Part shown: piece after piece, positions 6,241 through 9,492 of the stretch
How positions within the stretch are numbered: position 1 is the stretch's first letter
Layout of the letters: each line of letters opens with the position of its first letter
Assembly: GCA_025356505.1 (NCBI GenBank)
Contig: JANXSV010000017.1
Span: 1-9,492 of the forward strand
Direction: 5' to 3'
From: Methylovirgula sp.
GTDB taxonomy: Bacteria; Pseudomonadota; Alphaproteobacteria; Rhizobiales; Beijerinckiaceae
Length of the DNA stretch: 9,492 bases
Notes under the pieces: generated by a model
What the model was told of the DNA's origin: nothing
Seen by the model: only the letters and a program-made list of their open reading frames with translations
Database searches by the model: none
Made by a program: the position numbers and the translations under genes

Positions 6241-6394
6241 TAAAACGATGACTGGTCACGGGCAAGATAAAGAGTCGGGAATACGTCGAGTTGAAGCGGG
6301 GCAATGCTGGATGAGTGCCGCATGAGATATGGGGCGCGGGGCAACAGGCTATACAGCTCAAATACCCGCGGGCAAGGCGTATGGGAGGGATGAA

Positions 6395-7372
6395 ATGCAT
6401 ACAATCTTGAGCAATAAAAAACCTGGGTCGAGGGTAACCAATAAATTTGCCTTTGCGGAATACATGCCGTTATTCGTGGTTTTATTTTTGTTTATAGTTG
6501 GATCTCTCAGTTCTGATAGATTTATACAGGTTAATAATATCCTTAATATTTTCCAGTACGCGGCAGAGCCGGCAATAATCGCCATTGGCATGATGTTTGT
6601 CGTGCTTGGCCGTGGGATTGACCTTTCTGTTGGATCTGTAATGGGGATCGGAAATGTCACGGCGGCACTCTTGGTAGCTGCCGGATATCCGGTATGGTTG
6701 TCGATTGTGGGCGCTATTTTGTTCGGTGCTATGATCGGTTTGATCAACGGAATATTAGTTACTAGAGGCAAAATGGAGCCGATAATAGCTACATTGGCCA
6801 CAATGATTGGCGCGCGATCTGTCATATATTTTATGACCAATGGGGCGCCACTCTTTGAGGGTATACCAGAGGAATTCAAAGTGATCGCTCAGGGATATAT
6901 TTTCGGTGTGCCAAATGGCGTATTGTTCTTGGTGATCGCTTTCGCGGGGGCTTTTATCATTCTTGGCCATACGCGGTATGGGCGTCATATCTATGCTGTT
7001 GGTGGCTCTGAAGAGACGGCAGGCCTGTTTGGAATAAAGGTGACTTGGATCAAAACTTCGACTTATGTCATCAGCGGCATGCTCGCTGCGACAGCCGGTG
7101 TCATTGGTGCAAGTCGACTGGGTATCGGCGATCCGAACGCGGGCGTAGGCTATGAACTTATCGCTATTACAATGATTGTTGTAGGGGGGGTCAGGCTAGC
7201 TGGCGGAGTTGGAACTGTTTTCGGAGTTTTTTCTGGGGTGTTGATCGTCTCAATTCTCACAAATATTCTACAGTTGGACAACGTTAGCACTCACGCTCAG
7301 CATATATTTTTAGGTGTGGCTTTAATTGGGATGATGTTATTCCTGTCTTGGAAAGACGTGACCGAGGCATGA
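6395..7372 (+). CDS. Second ribose-type ABC transporter permease (BPD_transp_2 family)
   Basis: This 325-residue inner-membrane protein is a paralogue of the permease at 3701-4687 and the probable other half of the channel. Shared family marks are FVVLGRGIDLSVGSVMG, M-E-P-I-I-A-T-L-A-T, and the ATPase-coupling loop GGSEETAGLFGI followed by Y-V-I-S-G-M-L-A-A-T-A-G. Several hydrophobic segments run from about residue 26 to the end. I chose the ATG at 6395 over the upstream in-frame ATG at 6329 because GGGAGGG lies at 6384-6390 region directly before it, and the 22 extra residues (Gly- and Arg-rich, no hydrophobic pattern) do not look like permease. The 154-base gap before it contains no gene or strong hairpin. 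It appears to be the last gene of the locus; no clear terminator follows. Confidence 0.93.
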   Translation: MHTILSNKKPGSRVTNKFAFAEYMPLFVVLFLFIVGSLSSDRFIQVNNILNIFQYAAEPAIIAIGMMFVVLGRGIDLSVGSVMGIGNVTAALLVAAGYPVWLSIVGAILFGAMIGLINGILVTRGKMEPIIATLATMIGARSVIYFMTNGAPLFEGIPEEFKVIAQGYIFGVPNGVLFLVIAFAGAFIILGHTRYGRHIYAVGGSEETAGLFGIKVTWIKTSTYVISGMLAATAGVIGASRLGIGDPNAGVGYELIAITMIVVGGVRLAGGVGTVFGVFSGVLIVSILTNILQLDNVSTHAQHIFLGVALIGMMLFLSWKDVTEA

Positions 7373-7630
7373 GTTTCAAAATGAATTTGCGCGAATGAAT
7401 TGACGGATCGGCGGCATGGCGCGATGGAACGACAAACTAGCGGCGAACTATTAGAATTTGGCATTTATTCCTTCCAAAATCTTCAACCGACACATCGCGG
7501 TCGGCAGTGTGCCATAATATTGAGCCTTCTAATGGAAATAAGTCACCTTTGCGATTTAGGCGCTCCCGTCAGTTGCAGCCGCAGGCAAGTCATCTGAGCG
7601 CTTTATTAAAATAGATGCCTGGTGCCCGCA
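7373..7630. other. Non-coding or decayed stretch after the transporter locus
   Basis: No supported gene is present. A + strand frame from 7400 to 7597 is open for 65 codons and, from the ATG at 7424, contains ELLEFGIYSFQNLQP, faintly like the N-terminus of luciferase-like monooxygenases, but the similarity stops there. A small hairpin (CCGAC 7487-7491, GTCGG 7500-7504) lacks a T-tract. GCATTAA occurs twice, at 7628-7634 and 7644-7650. Confidence 0.4.
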
Positions 7631-7981
7631 TTAAAAGTTAGATGCATTAAGGGTCTTCTGCGCCTTCCGCCCGTAAGAAAATAAAGCAGAAAACTCTCTC
7701 TGGCAGTCCACAGAACCGGAGCAATACAAAAACATAGAGGCTCTATCCGCTGCACTAAGAAAATTTAATCGCAGGTCAAAACTCGTGCTGTTTGCCATGC
7801 ACGGTATGGCAGCGAGAACTTCATCGGGTGAGAGATCGGTTGAAAATTGGTCATGGCTTTAGGCAAGTTCGTTTTGGGCGAGGCTGCGATGCAGCCACGT
7901 TTTGATCATCGCCACGCGTTTGGCGCATTTCAGGGACAGAGCTTCTCCGCGGACGCCGCAATAATAAACAAGTAGAGTCAT
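7631..7981 (-). pseudogene. Unrecognised small gene interrupted by an in-frame TAA
   Basis: On the minus strand an ATG at 7981 follows a strong GAGGAG (7991-7996) with nine bases of spacing. The frame gives 40 residues beginning MTLLVYYCGVRGEAL, with a basic helix-like middle (KCAKRVAMIKTWLHRSL). It stops at TAA (7859-7861), then stays open in the same frame for another 75 codons to TAA at 7631-7633. The second part includes LSPDEVLAAIPCMANS and looks amphipathic, like real protein. The simplest reading is one 116-residue gene with a nonsense mutation; a genuine 40-residue peptide is the alternative. I do not recognise the family. A second short frame (8008-8091) ends 26 bases upstream, so the two look like one operon. 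Confidence 0.35.
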
Positions 7982-8007
7982 CTGCTTTTTCTCCTCATCC
8001 AAAGTGT

Positions 8008-8091
8008 TCAAGCATCGACATCACCCACAAGAGTGTCCGGTTCCGGTGGAACCGGTTCGGAACGATTTTCGCGGCTAAAATCCGTCGACAC
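8008..8091 (-). CDS. Possible small Pro/Glu-rich reading frame
   Basis: From the GTG at 8091 this gives 27 residues, including RSEPVPPEPDTL, rich in acidic and Pro residues. GGGAAAG lies six bases upstream of the GTG. The frame is open further upstream, back to about 8175 (reading DPGGILVSRLSLGKL before the GTG), so it may instead be the C-terminal part of the reading frame at 8138-8302 joined by a frameshift. The next minus-strand gene begins 26 bases after its stop. It is not recognised; it could be a chance frame. Confidence 0.25.
   Translation of the reverse strand: MSTDFSRENRSEPVPPEPDTLVGDVDA
8037..8055. repeat. Short hairpin palindrome CCGGTTCC-ggt-GGAACCGG
   Basis: Perfect 8-bp arms at 8037-8044 and 8048-8055 flank a 3-base spacer. 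It falls inside the small minus-strand reading frame, where it encodes part of the Pro-rich stretch, and it lies 45-75 bases upstream of the next ATG at 7981. Confidence 0.4.
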
Positions 8092-8137
8092 CGCGAGCTT
8101 TCCCAAAGACAATCGGGAAACGAGAATACCGCCCGGA

Positions 8138-8391
8138 TCAGTCCGGAAGCGCAAGCAGCAAGTCGGAGCGCCCGTTCAGGCCCTCAATCCGCATCTCCAA
8201 GCGGTATGCGTGACCCTGTTTCAGCGTGAGATTCTGTTTGCAATATTCAGAGATAGTTTTCAGGGCGTTGCTCGGCGATGCCCAAGATGGGCCCGTCAAC
8301 ATAATCTCCTGCACCGCTCCCTATCCGCGACGACGTTGAAGCTCACCTTGCTTTTCAAGTGGCCATTCGATTGGTGGCGCTGAGCCAGGGG
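8138..8391 (-). pseudogene. Unrecognised gene remnant with a frameshift
   Basis: From ATG 8302 to TGA 8138-8140 the minus strand encodes 54 residues that look like folded protein: GPSWASPSNALKTI, then a C-K-Q-N-L-T-L-K-Q-G segment, then YRLEMRIEGLNG and a hydrophobic end LLLALPD. Just upstream, in another frame, is a similar-quality stretch (GHLKSKVSFNVVADRE) open from 8391. Joining the two by a one-base shift near 8310-8320 gives a continuous protein of about 80 residues. I therefore read this as a small gene broken by an indel, or truncated by whatever brought in the neighbouring insertion sequence. AGGAG lies close to the internal ATG, so a short product could still be made. Family unknown. 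Confidence 0.35.
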
Positions 8392-8398
8392 TTATGTC

Positions 8399-8415
8399 AA
8401 TCGCGGCGCGCGATT
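8399..8415. repeat. Palindrome AATCGCG-gcg-CGCGATT beside the insertion sequence
   Basis: Perfect 7-bp arms (8399-8405 and 8409-8415) flank a 3-base spacer, 22 bases outside the probable insertion-sequence end at 8438. It could be an operator, a hairpin used as an insertion target, or the promoter side of the broken minus-strand genes. Confidence 0.4.
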
Positions 8416-8477
8416 AACGGGAAGACTGAAGCCTAGCTGGTAATCCCCCCATTTCTAATAGTGTTCAGCGGTAGAAT

Positions 8478-9312
8478 TTACGCCGCCAATTTCAGTTTGT
8501 GCACGGGTGTTATGCCGCCGAGGCCGCGCTCATTTGGCTCGAACCAATGGTGCCCCAACTCGCGCTGGGGCGTTCATTGTTGTATGTCCAGAGCCATTGT
8601 GTGGCGTGATCTTGCACCTCGTTGATTGTTGAGAAGTTATATTGGCCAAGCCATTCGTGGCGAACGGTTCGGTTGTATCTTTCGATATAGGCATTCTGCT
8701 GTGGTTTGCCTGGTTGGATATGGCGCAGCGCAATGCCATTATTTGCCGCCCATTGTTTGAGCGCCTCGCTGATATATTCAGGGCCACTATCAACCCTGAT
8801 CGAAAGCGGCCGTCCGCGCCATGCGATGATGCGCTCGAGTGAGCGGATGACCCTGGTGGTTGGCAACGAGAAGTCAACTTCAATGCCAAGCCCTTCGCGG
8901 TTAAAGTCATCCAACACATTGAACAGGCGAAAGGCCCGCGTATTCTCCAGCCGGTCGGCCATAAAATGCATCGACCAGCTGACATTGGGAGCTTCAGGTA
9001 CAGCAAGCGCTTCTGGCACCTCCCGGGTGAGACGTTTTCGCGGCTTTATGCGTAGATTGAACTCGAATTCGCGGTAAATCCGGTATATTTGCTTGTAGTT
9101 CTATGAACGGCCTTTCACATTGCGCAAATACAAAAAGCACTAGCAAAGGCCCCAGCTGCGGTGCGCCGCAGTGATAGCCATCAAAGATCGGCGATCACCT
9201 CGTTTTCATCGCTGAGCTTGGGCGCGTAGCGATAACACGTCTCACTCAAACCAAAGGTTCTGCAAGCAAGTGCAATGCTTGCCTCGTTCTGCGCCACAAC
9301 TTTCTCGGCCAT
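8478..9312 (-). pseudogene. IS3-family transposase OrfB, degenerate
   Basis: OrfB starts at ATG 9312 (MAEKVVAQNEASIALACR) and in an intact form would be a DDE integrase-fold transposase. The frame is lost by a shift next to TGA 9181-9183. It continues with two nonsense codons: TAG at 9140-9142, and TAG at 9101-9103, where relatives have Trp in G-R-S-W-N-Y-K. From there the rve domain is readable: [81 protein letters not shown]. The first catalytic Asp, in WSMDF, is His here (codon 8966-8968), while the second Asp and the Glu remain. Near the end a 44-bp insertion shifts the frame; without it the tail reads [19 protein letters not shown] and stops at 8478-8480. The piece from the GTG at 9019 to 8510 is still an open frame of 169 codons. 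Confidence 0.82.
8526..8578. repeat. 44-bp palindromic insertion flanked by 9-bp near-repeats in orfB
   Basis: GCGCTCATT (8526-8534) and GCGTTCATT (8570-8578) are 8/9 identical and 44 bases apart. Between them are a hairpin with perfect 6-bp arms (GCCCCA 8552-8557, TGGGGC 8566-8571) and the small palindrome ACCAATGGT. Removing 44 bases restores the family-like transposase C-terminus, so this is probably an insertion or duplication. Confidence 0.5.
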
Positions 9313-9335
9313 CCGTCGGCGGTCGGAAGGCCCTG

Positions 9336-9443
9336 TTATTTTTTTCCGAGAGCCTCCTTCAAAAACTCATTCTGCATGGCGAGCTCGGCAAACGGCACTG
9401 TCAGAGGAAAATCAACTTGCCGACTGATGGCATGGCGGTAGGA
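9336..9443 (-). pseudogene. IS3-family OrfA, C-terminal remnant
   Basis: On the minus strand this frame ends with ELAMQNEFLKEALGKK and TAA (9336-9338), the usual Leu/Glu-rich helical C-terminus of an IS3 OrfA. It is open only from 9443; a TAA at 9444-9446 blocks it upstream, and the N-terminal helix-turn-helix is not visible before the window edge. OrfB begins 24 bases downstream in the -1 frame. Confidence 0.55.
9339..9345 (-). other. A7 programmed -1 frameshift site of the IS3 element
   Basis: Seven adenines on the minus strand, read GGA AAA AAA TAA, sit directly before the orfA stop. A -1 slip on them gives G-K-K-I-T-G-P-S-D-R-R-R-M-A-E-K, which runs straight into OrfB. This is the known way IS3 elements make the OrfAB transposase. 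Confidence 0.65.
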
Positions 9444-9492
9444 TTACAATCATGTCTCACACTCGCATCTTTCGCTATTTCAAAACATCGCC

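Larger units (their letters stand above)
8438..9492 (-). mobile_element. Decayed IS3-family insertion sequence, cut by the window edge
   Basis: The minus strand carries the end of orfA, an A7 slippery site and a damaged orfB, the standard IS3-family layout. The 3' outer end is probably near 8438, where TGGTAATCCCCCC reads inward and looks like an IS3 terminal repeat. This cannot be confirmed because the opposite end lies outside the window or has been lost. No target duplication can be checked. With this much damage the element cannot encode its own active transposase. Confidence 0.7.

Noticed and set aside
6329..6394. Upstream ATG giving a longer second permease
   Set aside because: The extra residues are not permease-like and the ATG at 6395 has a near-perfect GGGAGGG ribosome binding site.
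7487..7504. Terminator after the second permease
   Set aside because: The hairpin has only 5-bp arms, an 8-base loop and no T-tract.
8033..8383. 116-codon + strand frame
   Set aside because: Its translation is rich in Arg, Ser and Pro without pattern, and the minus strand of the same stretch gives more protein-like products with ribosome binding sites.
8706..9077. + strand frames opposite the transposase
   Set aside because: They are shadows of orfB, whose family motifs are unambiguous on the minus strand.
1..9492. CRISPR array, tRNA or rRNA gene, toxin-antitoxin or defence module
   Set aside because: No regularly spaced repeats, no tRNA-like cloverleaf or rRNA sequence, and no recognisable defence or toxin domains were seen on either strand.

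Overview
The window looks like accessory DNA from an alphaproteobacterium of the order Rhizobiales. I infer this from the rhizobial look of the IS3-type transposase, the ribose-type ABC transporter paired with a BKACE enzyme, and the CTTGAC/CTATCT-like promoter. No single feature proves the genus.

Layout. Positions 1-618 hold the end of a PfkB-family sugar kinase and a small AhpD-like (carboxymuconolactone decarboxylase family) protein, 30 bases apart on the + strand. Positions 619-1094 are an AT-rich regulatory region with several palindromes and direct repeats, a sigma70-type promoter, and a leader that can form two hairpins. Positions 1095-7372 hold a five-gene + strand transport and catabolism locus: periplasmic binding protein, BKACE-type beta-keto acid cleavage enzyme (DUF849), permease, double-domain ATPase, second permease. 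A perfect 12-bp stem-loop separates the binding protein from the enzyme. A 407-bp gap with two more stem-loops and a possible internal promoter separates the enzyme from the permease. The permease and ATPase genes overlap by 4 bases.

Positions 7373-8437 contain no intact sizeable gene. Read on the minus strand, they hold three closely spaced short reading frames, two with good ribosome binding sites, that look like real protein but are broken by a frameshift and an in-frame stop. I do not recognise their family. From about 8438 to the right edge is a decayed IS3-family insertion sequence on the minus strand. It keeps its A7 frameshift site, but orfB carries a frameshift, two nonsense codons, a catalytic Asp-to-His change and a 44-bp palindromic insertion near its 3' end.

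How the genes work together (inference): the binding protein, two permeases and ATPase would import a sugar or sugar-derived acid. The BKACE enzyme would cleave a beta-keto acid made from it, using acetyl-CoA. The upstream kinase and AhpD-like protein may belong to the same or a neighbouring catabolic unit. The substrate cannot be read from the sequence. I found no clear novel defence system or CRISPR array. The most unusual items are the variant BKACE active site, the structured control region, the broken minus-strand gene trio, and the 44-bp insertion in the transposase.
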